Below the pieces are notes generated by a model that saw only the letters and a program-made list of their open reading frames with translations, made no database searches and had not been told where the DNA came from. Position numbers and translations under genes: made by a program. A DNA stretch of 64,000 bases from Taiwanofungus camphoratus (taxonomy: Eukaryota; Basidiomycota; Agaricomycetes; Polyporales; Taiwanofungaceae), in the NCBI GenBank assembly GCA_003999685.1, contig CP021227.1, positions 1,757,499 through 1,821,498 of the forward strand, given 5' to 3'. Positions within the stretch are counted from its first letter, which is position 1. Each line of letters starts with the position of its first letter. Shown here piece by piece: positions 38,619 to 49,410 of the stretch.

Positions 38619-38815
38619 GTCAAATTTGACAGCGAAGTGCTGACCCGGGTCAGACCAATTGACTTGACCTTGGTCAAGGTCAATGCGTAACCCGATAATA
38701 TTAATAGCCGCCCTCCCAAAACTGAAATTTGACGCCTTGACCCTTGACGCGAATCAAGCTCTCGACCCGGGTCTGACCTGGTCTGACCTTTTGAGTCAAA
38801 GTCAAGAGTCAATGG
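38619..38815. repeat. Cluster of TGAC-type palindromes
   Basis: This 200-bp block contains perfect or near-perfect palindromes built on GTCA/TGAC: GTCAAATTTGAC (38619-38630), TGACCCGGGTCA (38641-38652), TTGACCTTG-GT-CAAGGTCAA (38664-38683) and ACCCGGGT near 38766-38773. Further TGACC and GTCA half-sites continue to 38815. GGGAGGG at 38614-38620 faces CCCTCCC at 38711-38717. It ends just before the relic SDR reading frame. It could be a small palindromic transposon remnant or a regulatory cluster. Confidence 0.5.
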
Positions 38816-38839
38816 CTTGAATACGGTCCGACGGTCTTC

Positions 38840-39492
38840 ATGAGTGAGCAGCGGCTGTTATCCGCATTGACCAAGGCCAAGGCCAAGGGTCTGTCCCAGG
38901 TTAGCACATCGCTGATCAGGCCTGAGCTTGTCAAACAACTTGGTGCATCACCTTCTAACTTCGACATTGCGGCGTGCCGAAGATCAAGCAAGGCAAGTGC
39001 TCTGCACGCGTTAAAGAACAATGCACATGGAGCTTTACACATACTGGAACTAGACGTCGCTGATGAGGCCCGAGGCGTCTATCCGAAACTCTATATCGAA
39101 AGACGTTGGCGTACCGTCAATGTGAGCAGCTCGCTTGCGAGCATTGGACTGATCAAGGGATCTGGAATCGCTACCCATAGTATCAGCAATGCTGCCCTGA
39201 ATATGCTTGTGCGTTACCACCAGACTCTGTGACTTTCCCCGAACCTCATGGGTCCCGCCTAGACGTATAAACAAGCGAAACAAGGCCCGATATCATCGCG
39301 GTCATCATCAATCACAGGTCAATTGCGCTCAATCACTATCGAGTTCGCGCTGTGAGACTGGTTTTGACGACACCAGATATGAGTGGCAGTGATGATATGT
39401 TTGAGGAGAGTATATCTGCGATTATTAAGACAGTCTCGTCCGTCACAACTGGCAAATTCTACAATGACAGTGGCAAGGAGCATACCTGGTAA
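38840..39492 (+). pseudogene. Degenerate SDR paralogue (catalytic Tyr and Lys lost)
   Basis: The sequence is clearly related to the SDR at 34154-35112: RPELVKQLGASPSNFDIAAC and ASALHALKNNAHGALHILEL align with its LTRQLLVSPSNLVIATC and LQALKSSAKGTLHILPL segments, and VNVSSSLASIGL aligns with VNMTSGLASIGL. The Rossmann TGxxxGxG start is missing and the NNAA region is deleted. The YxxxK active site reads THSISNAALNML: Tyr is replaced by His (39176-39178) and Lys by Asn (39188-39190). Downstream remnants (FEESISAIIKTVSSVTTGKF) change frame before the TAA at 39490-39492. This is a dead copy. Confidence 0.8.
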
Positions 39493-40583
39493 ACGATCGG
39501 AGCGGCTGAATTAATTTGACAATGGTCAAATATTGCTAAACAACTATATACAGAGAGTGAAGGGTGCGGTACAGTTGTACTATGGTTTTACTAGCTTTGA
39601 AAAATTTTCAGCGAATTTTTGAATAACTTCACAACAACATCATGCGCTGGTCTCGGAGTTTCAGCAATGCATGGCCGAAGGTCCTCACTACGATTCTATC
39701 TACTAACATGTTGAAAAAATGAGGATAGGGAGGCAGAGTAGTGCCGATAAAAAAAGTGAATGTCTAACACATATTGCAAAATTTTGTCACACTGTGTCAC
39801 GGTATGCCGCACGGCCAATTCTCGGCTTCTTCGGCAGTTCAACCTTTGCAAACACACTAGCTTTCAGTTAGTGCTGCTGCCGCCACTGGCCGAATCGGGG
39901 TTATCTAGCGTGATTCCCTTTCTGAGCAATGTGGCTGTCATTTGTCACTCTTGCACAATGTCCTGCTTTCTACACAAAAAAGAGCTAATTCAATATTTCA
40001 CTCAGTGGAGGGCCTGAATGAAAGGAATGAAGCCCTGATGCACTGAAATTTTTAGGAAGAACCATGGGCAGGATCGGACTAGATCTGCTCATACATGGCC
40101 TTATCTGAGACTCACAACGATGCATTTGTGTCTCGTAAGATGGCTACAGTGAATGGTTTTATACTTTAAGTTGATAGTACAATAGAGTATTACTAGATAC
40201 ATATATCCAACAAATTCCTTTAGGTTTGATGAGGGTTGTCGTGCTCAGGAGACTATTTTGCAAAGCCTGTTCATTTTACAAAGCTAGTAAAACCATAGTA
40301 TGATGGCATGACGAAGATTCACTTGATTCAAGACGAGAGCTTTATATAATGTAAAGTAACCATGAATCTGGTGAATGGGCATCCCTCATGAGATGGTCGG
40401 GATATTCGTATGCAGGAATGCGATGATGCCTACACATCTTTGTTTAGGTGGCCTTGATAACTGAACCTTGGGCGAGTCCCGTATATCGCAGCATATAAAC
40501 AGGGTGACGAAAATGAAAAGCTACAAAGTGTCATCTACATCTCACGACCTTACTAAACGGATACATGAGAATACAGGATGGTG
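39493..40583. other. Gene-free, AT-rich interval
   Basis: About 1.1 kb between the SDR relic and the 3' end of NMD3. One short frame (39760-40017) has no motif. Nothing else is recognised. Confidence 0.4.
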
Positions 40584-42363
40584 TTAAACCTCGTGACCTT
40601 CGTCCAGAGTCATCTCGTCGAAATCCTCCAGAAGGTCATCAAGCTTGACCTCCGGGAAGTCCGGCTCATCTTCCTCCTCTGGTTCGGCAGGCTGCTTAAG
40701 GGTCTCAGCCTGACTCGCACCTTCGTCTACATCCATCCCAAACTGTGCCTTCTTCCGCGTCTTCCCGCCTGCCAGACCCGAGCCAGCTCCAGGTTTATTC
40801 GACCTCGTTTTGTAAAGGTTCACCGCACCGCGCATCTCCTCGTCTTCCTCCAGGTCCCTGAGGAACAGCTCATATTCCTCCTCTACCTTCTTCTGGTCGC
40901 GCCCGCCCATGCGGCCCACAACTCCTCGTCCACCGCCTGTGTCGCCCTCCTCACCTTCCTCCTTCGCCATACTACGGAGTTTCCAGTTCCGCGCGCGATT
41001 CTTTTTCCTACGGTTCGGATACGCCTTCTTCACGAGCACGACGTCCGGGATGCGGTGTGCCGGCAACGCGGCGAAGTCGTCCGAGTTGAAGTTCGCGTTC
41101 GTGAGGTGGTAGCCCATGACCGCATCACCAGGTTGCAGGATCCCACCGAGATGCGTGCGCGTGTGAAGGATTTGCGAGGACAGCTCCGCGCCCTCATAGT
41201 CCATCCCATCGTCGTCGTGCATCCCCGACGACCGGAAGGCGCCGGACAACGCGACTTGGGCGTCGGCGAGGACCCATTTGCCGCGCGTCTGTCCAGACGG
41301 CTCGATGTCCAGCACGGTGAACTCCACTAGGTCAGTGACGGTAGCGAGACAGTCAAAGGGCGTGCGCCAATATATTGGCGAAGTCAATTCGACAAATTGC
41401 AGTGTCGATGGATCGAGCAGATGCAGCGAGTTGCCGACGCGTGAGCAAAGTGTCAGAGGGTTAATATTGCTTAGTTGTCGCGCCAATTTCTGAGGCACAC
41501 AGACAAGGTCATCCTTGCATATTGGTATGATTTCGATTGAGTAAGTGTATTTAAAGTTCGCTGTATTCGAATGTGTGTCTGATGACAGCAGTTGTTCAGA
41601 TGCTTTTGACCTAAATCGCAATATTGTCAGAAAATCGGACCGAAACAGTGATGGTCGAAGCTCACCGTATGGGAACGACACCGTTCAGAAATTCGACCAT
41701 TTTTAACGCATGACTGCGTTGGCTGTAGAAGAAGTCAAGCCCGTCTCTCACCTCCTTGACTGAGATGGTATCTTTCTGAGCGCCGTGCTTCAAGATTAGC
41801 TGCTCTAGGAACAAGAATGTCCGCTTGTGCGGAACTTTCTGACGGACTTGGACGAGCGCCTTCCATGTGTTCTTCGCGGCGAGCTTTGTACAGTCAGGAC
41901 ATTGCCCGTACTGCACAAGAAACTCGATTTCAAACACCTGCTCGAGGATTGTTGAGGTAAGGACTTCTTTTTGGATCGTGAGGGACACGCGGAGACGTTT
42001 GGAGTGTGGCTCGGTCCAGATAAAGTGCGCCTCCGTCAGGCGGACCTTATTGAGACCCTTGAGCTTTCTGAGGCAAATGGCAAGGAGCTCTTGTGACTCG
42101 GGTCGCACAATTGCCCATGTTGTCGGCGGTGACAAGAACCGCTCGCAGTTACGACAAAATGAGATGGACGCTAGAAACTGGTCAGATGCACCGACACACA
42201 AAATCTAGAGTAAAGGCTGCACACCTTGCTTCGGAATACCTTCCGTGATATCTACGGTGTTTCTGAGACATGCGACGCATAGATTGGCAGAGTTTGGGAC
42301 GATAGGTGTACCACAATCGGCACAGAGTACGCGATGGACTGCAGGGGCGGGAACGAACTCCAT
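40584..42363 (-). CDS. NMD3: 60S ribosomal subunit nuclear export adapter NMD3
   Basis: Nmd3 binds pre-60S subunits and brings Crm1 for nuclear export. ATG at 42363 gives MEFVPAPAVHRVLCADCGTP, VPNSANLCVACLRNTVDITE and GIPKQ, the hallmark zinc-binding N-terminus. Further zinc-ligand pairs follow in ISFCRNCERFLSPPTTW and QYGQCPDCTKLAAKNTWKAL. HKRTFLFLEQLILKHGAQKD, GLDFFYSQRSHALKMVEFLN and DGMDYEGAELSSQI are also conserved. The C-terminal part has a basic NLS-like run (NRRKKNRARNWKLRSM) and ends with an acidic leucine-rich segment, LDDLLEDFDEMTL, which fits a Crm1 export signal. Three exons are joined by short introns near 41610-41665 and 42172-42226. About 550 residues, the normal family size. 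Confidence 0.95.
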
Positions 42364-43197
42364 CGATTGTACAACTGCGGGTAAGGAGTAGCCGAGAGCT
42401 CGGCGACATGGACGCAGAACATGGGTAATGTTATGAAATTTGACTCACTGCTTCTTTACAATGCTGTTTCGCAGTCCTTCCAGTCAGACCAAGAAGACGG
42501 GGAAATGATCACAAAAGTACGAGACACGCTGCCGATGAGGAGGTATCTTTTGTGAATCTGAGCACTCCTTGCACAGGTCGGGTGTGCTGCAGTTTCAGGA
42601 ATTGGCTAGCGATACAACACTGAGAGCGAGAGAATTGAAAGTGAATGTACAAGGTGAATGGTTACTTTCGAGTTAACAAACTCGGACCCGCCAAGTCTCG
42701 ATTGGAAAGATTACCGATCAGGCAAAAATGGGTGACATTTTGTGTAATGTGTGACAGTCGTGACGTCCAAAAAGGTCCGGGCAAATGGCAGCGATTACAT
42801 AATCCGAAGATCGGGTCGGTGAGTCTTTGGTTATGATTTGACTGTAGTGGTGTGTGTTTTTGTCTCGTTACGCCTTTGCAGCGCCGCCTTTTGGGTCAAT
42901 GTTATAAATGTCCTTATCGGCTGTACTCCTTTCGCATTCAATTGATGTATTTTTGTGGACCATCTGTGTCAGAGACCCTGGTCGCATGGCCACCGAGGTT
43001 ACTTTTGTCATTCCCGCCAGCTTCCGCCCAGGCATGTTTGCGGTTCCCATCGTGTATCGGTTCACCACCATGCGGGTAATCTTCTATCCCCTTTCCCGTA
43101 ATTCTCGCGAGATATAAGTATACCTCATCACTTCTGCTCGCCTCCACCCTCGCACTCGGGCACATCAGACGACTACGTGTCTCTCAGCTTAGTCGTT
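42364..43197. other. Divergent intergenic region between NMD3 and the aspartic protease
   Basis: About 830 bp separate divergent starts. The stretch 42460-42840 is AT-rich with no coding signal. 42850-43197 precedes the protease; a short frame there opens upstream of ATG 43198 but has no better start. No repeats were noticed. Confidence 0.4.
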
Positions 43198-45135
43198 ATG
43201 TTCAAGTCACTCGCAGTCTCCGTCGCCCTCGCCATCGCTGCTGTTGAAGCGGTCACTATTGACCTCACCCCAGTACAGGGCAGGACCGGCTCTTACCTCA
43301 AGGGTGCTCCCGACGCCGACCGTGCTCGTGCTGCGTTCTTCAAGAGTAGGGGCTATGCAAAGACCACCACCGTTCCCGCGACCAACCTCGACTATGTCCA
43401 ATACACTGCCTCGGTTGGTGTTGGCTCTCCACCCACGTATTATAACCTCATTGTAGACACCGGTAGCTCCAACACCTTTGTGGGGTCAGTATCGTTTCTG
43501 TTGTCTTCTAATATGTTTTAATGCGCCTCCAGAACTGGGAAGGAGTACGTCCGTACTTACACCAGTATTCCTACCGGAGAGAGCGTCAACGTCACATACG
43601 GAACCGGCTTTTTCGCGGGTAAAGAATGTACGTGTTGACCGTCCCCATTTATTAGTCGCGCGGCCCAGTTACAAGCAAGTTTGGGAAAAGCGTTAGTGCG
43701 GCGATAGTTGTTGGAGATGATAGTGTGAATACCGGCCAAGTTCGCCGAATCAGCGATATAAATCTGATTCTAAGGTGCATTTGGTGGAGCTGTTGGGAGA
43801 AGGGAGAGAGGAGTCTCGTAAGCGCATGACAGAGGTCTCCGATCATATGGTTCTGTTCGAAATACTTTCACGAAGACTATGATCAGAAGCGAGCAACGCC
43901 TAACCTTCTTTTCCATGTACGATTTGCAATGGTAACGCTTGTTTATTGACTTCGCGTTGTATTGCGTGCCCTTCTCCTGTAGATATCGATCAGGTCACGA
44001 TCGCACCCAACTTCGTGATCTTGGGTCAGTCGATTGGTGATGCCTTGCAGTACGCAGACTTTGGGTACGTCAATAATATCATCAATACAGTCTTCAAATT
44101 ACTGATGAACCCTCTTTAGGGGCGTTGATGGCATCATTGGCGTCGGTCCCATCGATCTCACCGAAGGCACGCTGTCCCCCGACACCTATGCGGTGATCCC
44201 GACTGTCATGGAGAATGCCTTCTATCAGGGTCTCATACAGGAGGAGGTTCTGGGCGTATCTTTTGCGCCGGCCAACACATACAGTGCCACAAGTGAATGC
44301 TCCAACCCACAAGTAAATGCATCGCTGACTGAGTAATCCTTTTCCAGACGGTGCACTGACCTTCGGTGGTATCGACCCGTCCTTGGTGCGCGCACACCTC
44401 CCCTCGTTTTTGTGTTTGCACTCATGTGTCTGCCTCGTGTGATAGTATACCGGTGACATCACATACACACCAGTTACTACCACGTTTCCTTCGAGTTATT
44501 ACTGGGGCGTGAATGTCACTGGCGCCATATACGGTACCACAACCGTCATCCCAGGTTCATATGCTGGTATTGTTGATACCGGAACGACCCGTACGTCTCA
44601 TTCCTCCTTGCTTTACTATTTTCACAATCGACCTCTTTAGTGATCTATATCGCGGATGACTGGTTCGCGACCTACCAGGCGGCAATTCCCGGGAGCTACG
44701 TCGACTATAACACCACGGGCCTCTTCGTCATACCCGAGACCTCCGTTGCGGCTATCCAACCGTTCAATTTTACGATCGGCGGGAGCGCCTTCACGCTGGA
44801 TGCGGAGGCGCAGCTGCTCCCTGCGGACCAGAACGAGGCGTGGGGTGGCGTCGACGGTGTGCGGTACGGTTATATTGGCCCAATTGGCGCAGACAGTGGA
44901 GAGGGGCTTGACTTCATCATTGGCCAGAAGTTCATGGAGCGGTATTATGCGGTGAGTGCAGTACACAGTCAGGGTAGTTGAGTTATGCTGACATACTTTG
45001 CTATTCAGATCTTTGATACGACGAACGAACGTGTCGGATTTGCTTACACGTGAGCTCCTTTGTCATCACTCTCCTCAAATGCTCACTCTAAGTGCCCTCA
45101 TTTATCTTCACAGCACTCACACATTCAGCTCGTAA
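43198..45135 (+). CDS. Secreted aspartic protease, polyporopepsin-like (pepsin family A1)
   Basis: This is an acid endopeptidase secreted by wood- and litter-decay fungi. ATG 43198 gives a signal peptide (MFKSLAVSVALAIAAVEA). The propeptide runs to about VPATNLDYVQYTASVGVGSP. The two catalytic motifs are IVDTGSSNTF (Asp at 43456-43458) and IVDTGTT (Asp at 44575-44577). VTYGTGFFAG is the flap, and GVDGIIGVGPIDLTEGTLSP with SGEGLDFIIGQKFMERYYA mark the polyporopepsin branch. Several N-glycosylation sequons (NVT, NFT, NTT) are present. It ends FAYTTHTFSS, stop 45133-45135. Most introns are 50-80 bp, but the one at 43628-43982 is 355 bp. An upstream in-frame ATG at 43177 would add MSLSLVV, which weakens the signal peptide, so I prefer 43198. 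Confidence 0.93.
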
Positions 45136-45673
45136 TCGAGCGCCGCAGCTTTGCGCCCTATCATAAGTCAATGAACACAGATTCCACGTTTCACTGCGAC
45201 TAGAGCATCGTTCCTATCTTGGACAGACGACAGTGGTTTTCGCAAATGGACACCAAACGTTTTCCTATCATTGCTGACGATTATGTGTGTTCTGGGGCTT
45301 TGTTCGTCGCTGTAGCCATATTGTTATTGGTGCCTCCAAACATTTTCAGGAGATAAATCTCTTGTAAAGTGGGTCTAGCTCACGTGCTCCACAACCCGTT
45401 TGTGACCAACTGCCGGGCGTCTCTTACTAGCAAGATAAATCCACCTCTTGCTGACTGCAATGATATCAGGGGTACCGTCATGTATCGTATATGCCATGGA
45501 GGCTTGCATCCTCTTTCGTTTACATGGTGCTGGTCCGCCGAGGTATTCAGGGAACTATTGTGTATTAGCCTGGACAGACTGACAGTCAAGTTGTCTGGGT
45601 GACAGTCATCTCAGGTCCCAGGATCCCTCTGTTTGGTGGCAAAGAGCGATAGGACCTGATTGTCGTATACTCA
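45136..45673. other. Intergenic region
   Basis: About 540 bp of 3' flank of the protease with no recognised gene or repeat. Confidence 0.4.
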
Positions 45674-46063
45674 ATGAGCTCTGTACTCTCAAACCGTCGT
45701 CATCTGAGACTCATGTTCGCCATACTGATTGTGTTGTCAATGGTATCTGGAATGATAATTAAGGTCAGGTTCGCTACTACGTCCCCTTCATCCCTCTCTT
45801 ATGCAAGTTCCGATAGGTACACAAGATTAGCCATGTGCAGTTCGTTGTGTTTAGCTTTCGACGTTTCTTCGGATGTGTTGGAGTTCTCTGAGAAGGTTGA
45901 ATCAGATATTCTTGAGATTAGTATAAGTCCTGATAGCATTTCAGGTACGATGCATGCACAAGGCGGACATATCGAACGGTCTCAGTTCTTAGCACACAGA
46001 TTTCGGATAGTTAGTGGGTACTTGCGGAACCGAACCACAGATAGTGATCTAACAGACAGGTAA
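45674..46063 (+). CDS. Small hypothetical protein with one hydrophobic segment
   Basis: A 129-residue intronless frame begins with a true ATG: MSSVLSNRRHLRLMFAILIV followed by LSMVSGMIIKV. This looks like an uncleaved signal anchor after a basic start. The rest (Ser-rich, then acidic EFSEKVESDILEISISPDS) has no domain I recognise. It lies just upstream of another small membrane protein gene. It may be a real small membrane protein or a chance frame. Confidence 0.3.
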   Translation: MSSVLSNRRHLRLMFAILIVLSMVSGMIIKVRFATTSPSSLSYASSDRYTRLAMCSSLCLAFDVSSDVLEFSEKVESDILEISISPDSISGTMHAQGGHIERSQFLAHRFRIVSGYLRNRTTDSDLTDR

Positions 46064-46257
46064 GCGGTTAACATGATGTCCGTTTCTATCGTACAATGGA
46101 ATGTTCTTCAATGCTGAACGTGAGCTGAATTCAAAAATGCAAATAGAATAGCACACAGGTCAAGGGTTAAATCGTACAAAACGATGCATGGGTCCTTCAG
46201 ATCTCAAGAGCTTCGGGAATTACACGATTATCTTTGTCCTTTATCCTTACTGAAGGC

Positions 46258-47113
46258 ATGATGTCCTCGAGCTCGTCCGTGGTTGACCCTCCGGTTCTAC
46301 CTCTACCGCTCATATCGACGGCAGATCTCGTACAGGCAATCACGCAATACGCAGCCAGCACCCCGTGTACGACACAAACTCAAATCCCTGTCGCATCTAC
46401 TTCATTTGTTGTCTGTCAGACGAGCGGTCTTTCTCGTTCATGTAGCAACGATACATACCCAAGTCTTTTCGCGACACAGTCCTGTCTTCCGGTTTCCCAC
46501 GACACTGCGCCCTGGATCGCAACAATAGTGTTGGGCTGCGTTCTTGGGGCAATTCTTGTATTGCTACTGTTGGTGTTTTTCATTGTCGTATACAGACAGT
46601 CGAGGCGAGTGGAGGCGGACATAAACATCATTACGCACAAATTTGTGGATGGTGTGTAATATTTTCCTCGACGCTCATGGCAACATAGCCTAATGTGAAT
46701 GGTTAGTTGAAGCAGGACTATCTCTTCCTGCTACCCCTACGCAAGCCACACTACTCGAGATGCCGACTTCGCAGCAACAGACTCAGGCCCGCCACTCCTT
46801 CCTAGTCTCTCCGCCTTCGAGTGATAACTCTGCCTCACCCTCTAGTGAGGCACAGTCCAGGAGTCCGCCTGCTTATTCTTACATGCAATCACCTGAAATC
46901 CAACCTCGGCACATTCACGAAAGATGCTGCATGCTATCCTCATCCAACACCTCCCTTCCGTCTGAGAACGAGATACCTTTCGATCAGCCAATTATGAATG
47001 GTCGTGTATCTGAGCAAGAAGATGATACGGTCTGGCAGATTGCAGATCCACCACCTGCATACATGGATGGGCAATTTCGCTTCTCTGTCAATTCGCGCTA
47101 TTCGTTGATGTAG
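46258..47113 (+). CDS. Single-pass membrane protein with two PPAY (PPxY) motifs
   Basis: Two exons (46258-46651 and 46716-47113, intron 46652-46715) give 263 residues from the tandem ATG at 46258. The N-terminal part is Ser/Thr-rich and short, with Cys residues (CTTQTQ, CQTSGLSRSCSN, QSCLPVS) suggesting a disulfide-bonded outer domain. One strong membrane helix follows (IATIVLGCVLGAILVLLLLV), then a basic stop-transfer (YRQSRR). The cytoplasmic tail is Ser/Pro/Gln-rich and carries SPPAYSY and PPPAYMD, both PPxY motifs of the kind bound by WW domains of Rsp5/Nedd4 ubiquitin ligases. The layout resembles fungal cell-surface sensor or adaptor proteins. No clear cleavable signal peptide is seen, so a further upstream exon is possible. 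Confidence 0.65.
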
Positions 47114-47471
47114 TAGACTCTAAGTGGGTCAACTTGTTGAACGTCTTATTTTCTATTTACTCCGCTATCAGGTCTCAGGTACTGTATCATGCGGATGTTC
47201 GATCTCCGGAACAGCGTGTACCACGAAGAAGGCTTTCAGCTATACTGTCCGATAAAATGTAGTCCCTAGGTTAGCTAAGCACAGACAACCTTCACACCGG
47301 CTTTACATGTTCGATCCTGGCGATCTGTAGATCAGGGGGATATGGATATCTCTGTTCCATCGTAGTATACAAAGCGAGATAATGTTATAATGATAATCAT
47401 CGTACTCGTACAATATAATCATTATAGTCTGGTAGCATAGTCATCCGTTTCGTCATGACGGTCATTACGCA
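47114..47471. other. Convergent intergenic region
   Basis: About 360 bp of AT-rich sequence between facing 3' ends, including TATAAT/ATTATA-rich runs near 47380-47425. No gene. Confidence 0.4.
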
Positions 47472-48815
47472 CTAAACCATTATCCTCACATCGGGATGGT
47501 TCAAATTTCGCCGAGACAAGAATTGGGCAGATGTCGAGCAAGGCGCGGCACGCCTGTGGATGTAGTCATCTGCGAGATTAAACTCGTCATCTTCGTAATT
47601 TGCCGCAATGAAGAATTTGGTGGACTTTGAATGCGTCGATTTCTGCATCGGCATCGGATTTTCCATGTGGGTTTCCTCGATGTCTGCTGCGACAGTGGAC
47701 TCTTCAACAACGGCTGGGTCCTGAGGATAACATGTATGTTCCGCATTTGTTGGTGCGAAAACTGCTCCTTGCTGGTACTGACTCTTCTCCATAAGAATTT
47801 GCCAACGTGCATACCAGTTCCATTCCCACTCCCTGGCAGAATAATCGGCATGCGCGACCTTCAACTTTGCTTCGTGACCATCATAGATATGAGAATCGTC
47901 TTCACTGACCAAGGTTCTCTCGTCATCACTCGATTCCGGAGAACAGGATCTCGCGCTGACAAAAGCGCCATGCTTCGGCTTAGCGTCCCGCCCATGGATG
48001 TTGAGCGCTCTGTGGAGCATGTCATGGAGATAGAGGACCTTGTGAATAGTATACATGGGAAAATTGCAGAACACACGGTCAATAATTGCCGAGTGAGCGT
48101 CGTGAAGTTTGGAGAGATCGCCAAGGCGGGGATAAATGGGTGCATTAGGATCAGCGCAAGCCACGCGCGGGCTGAGTTCTGCTTTCGTGCTGCAAGAGGT
48201 GTCGCTTCCCGGGTGCGAACACTCTGGAGAATTCCGGTGGTCTTGTTCTGGTGTATCAAAGCTGTCCGATGGATCTATTCCGTCGTAAGCAGCAGCGGCT
48301 GCCTGCACGGCTTCATTCTGCAGGTTCCATTTTGACCACTGAGCACGCCGAGTGTCCCAAAACCGTTTGACGTTGGCTAAAGCATTGTGAGACAATCCGT
48401 GGTCATTTATTACCGGAAGGGGGAATTCGAGGTCGATGGTATTCGCCGCTGGAGGTGGAAGAGGAGGGAGTGGCGGGAAAGACGGGGTGACGATGTCTTT
48501 TGTGCGCCTTTGACATGTTCCTGTATCGACAGGTTCAAAAAATATTATCTGAGCAAGCTCGTCATCTTCATCTGAGCCTGAATCATCCGAACAGTCAGAT
48601 TCAAAGCTTTGTCTTCTGCCGGAAGACTTCAGGAAGGCTTCACAAAAGCTCCGGTCACACTCATCATCTGATAAGTCATCGTCGCTAGTGTCGCTTGAGG
48701 ACCCAAATAGGTTGTACGAGGCATTTACACGTTTGAGTTGTGGCCGTTTGATCCCAATACGACTTGGGCAGCGAGGAGGGATGTCGTCGTGTTTGTCTTG
48801 GAATCTGCCTTCCAT
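47472..48815 (-). CDS. Acidic hypothetical protein, intronless
   Basis: A 447-residue uninterrupted frame from ATG 48815. It starts MEGRFQDKHDDIPPRCPSRI and soon has a strongly acidic Ser/Asp tract (SSSDTSDDDLSDDECD and SDCSDDSGSDEDDELAQIIF), then a poly-Pro stretch (PPLPPLPPP). A more ordered centre follows (VKRFWDTRRAQWSKWNLQNE, LSKLHDAHSAIIDRVFCNFP, HKVLYLHDMLHRALNIHG), then a Trp-rich helix (YSAREWEWNWYARWQILMEK). I do not recognise a family. The acidic tract beside the hydrophobic AQIIFF could be a SUMO-interacting motif, but this is speculative. Good codon continuity over 1.3 kb makes it likely real. Confidence 0.75.
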   Translation of the reverse strand: MEGRFQDKHDDIPPRCPSRIGIKRPQLKRVNASYNLFGSSSDTSDDDLSDDECDRSFCEAFLKSSGRRQSFESDCSDDSGSDEDDELAQIIFFEPVDTGTCQRRTKDIVTPSFPPLPPLPPPAANTIDLEFPLPVINDHGLSHNALANVKRFWDTRRAQWSKWNLQNEAVQAAAAAYDGIDPSDSFDTPEQDHRNSPECSHPGSDTSCSTKAELSPRVACADPNAPIYPRLGDLSKLHDAHSAIIDRVFCNFPMYTIHKVLYLHDMLHRALNIHGRDAKPKHGAFVSARSCSPESSDDERTLVSEDDSHIYDGHEAKLKVAHADYSAREWEWNWYARWQILMEKSQYQQGAVFAPTNAEHTCYPQDPAVVEESTVAADIEETHMENPMPMQKSTHSKSTKFFIAANYEDDEFNLADDYIHRRAAPCSTSAQFLSRRNLNHPDVRIMV

Positions 48816-48879
48816 AACGATTGATGAGGTTTGCTGCTAATATTCGTTCTATGTTCAAAGATAGAGAGAAAGAAAGCTC

Positions 48880-49410
48880 TCAAGAGGATGACATGCGAAG
48901 GCGGAGGTAAGAGATTGTGGAAAGGCGGCAGCAACAACGAGCTCAGCCACGAGAATCGCAAAACAAACACGACGCGTCAATCACGTGTGCGTGGCCACCG
49001 ATTTTTGTGCCAACGCGAGTCAAGTCGTTGGTCTTTTCTTACCTTTCATCCATGGCAGCAGACTCGAAGCCGCGATGCTCGTCCCACACAGGACGTTTTG
49101 CGTCCATCTTCACGAGCGGGCAAGGTCTGAGTTTTCTATTCCTCTTGATCAATCCTAGCAGGATTCGACCTCGATGGTTGAGCGACGCAGCAGAAATACA
49201 CTCGATCCTTCATTAGCACCCGGAGACGCTTCTTTTGAAGCAGAGAGTGGATTCCCGGGTTTGGGATACGTAGCAGGGACTGGGCAGCACATCGGTATTG
49301 TCGATACACCCACCGCCTTATCGGCATCTATTCGTGTCTACACGGACAGAAGGACTGGCTACCTTCTGTATGCTTCTTCAAAGCTAGTTCAGCGAAGTCA
49401 CTGCATTTGA
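48880..49410 (+). CDS. Possible small two-exon gene
   Basis: A frame ending PTQDVLRPSSRAGK (to about 49127) can be joined, by a very short 37-nt GT-AG intron ending at 49164, to DSTSMVERRSRNTLDPSLAP, then GFPGLGYVAGTGQHIGIVDT, ending near 49410. The intron is shorter than others in the window and the start codon is uncertain. It overlaps the likely promoter of the acidic protein gene. No family is recognised. Confidence 0.25.

Noticed and set aside
39760-40017. 85-codon plus-strand frame
   Set aside because: No motif, AT-rich flanks and no splice partner; most likely chance.
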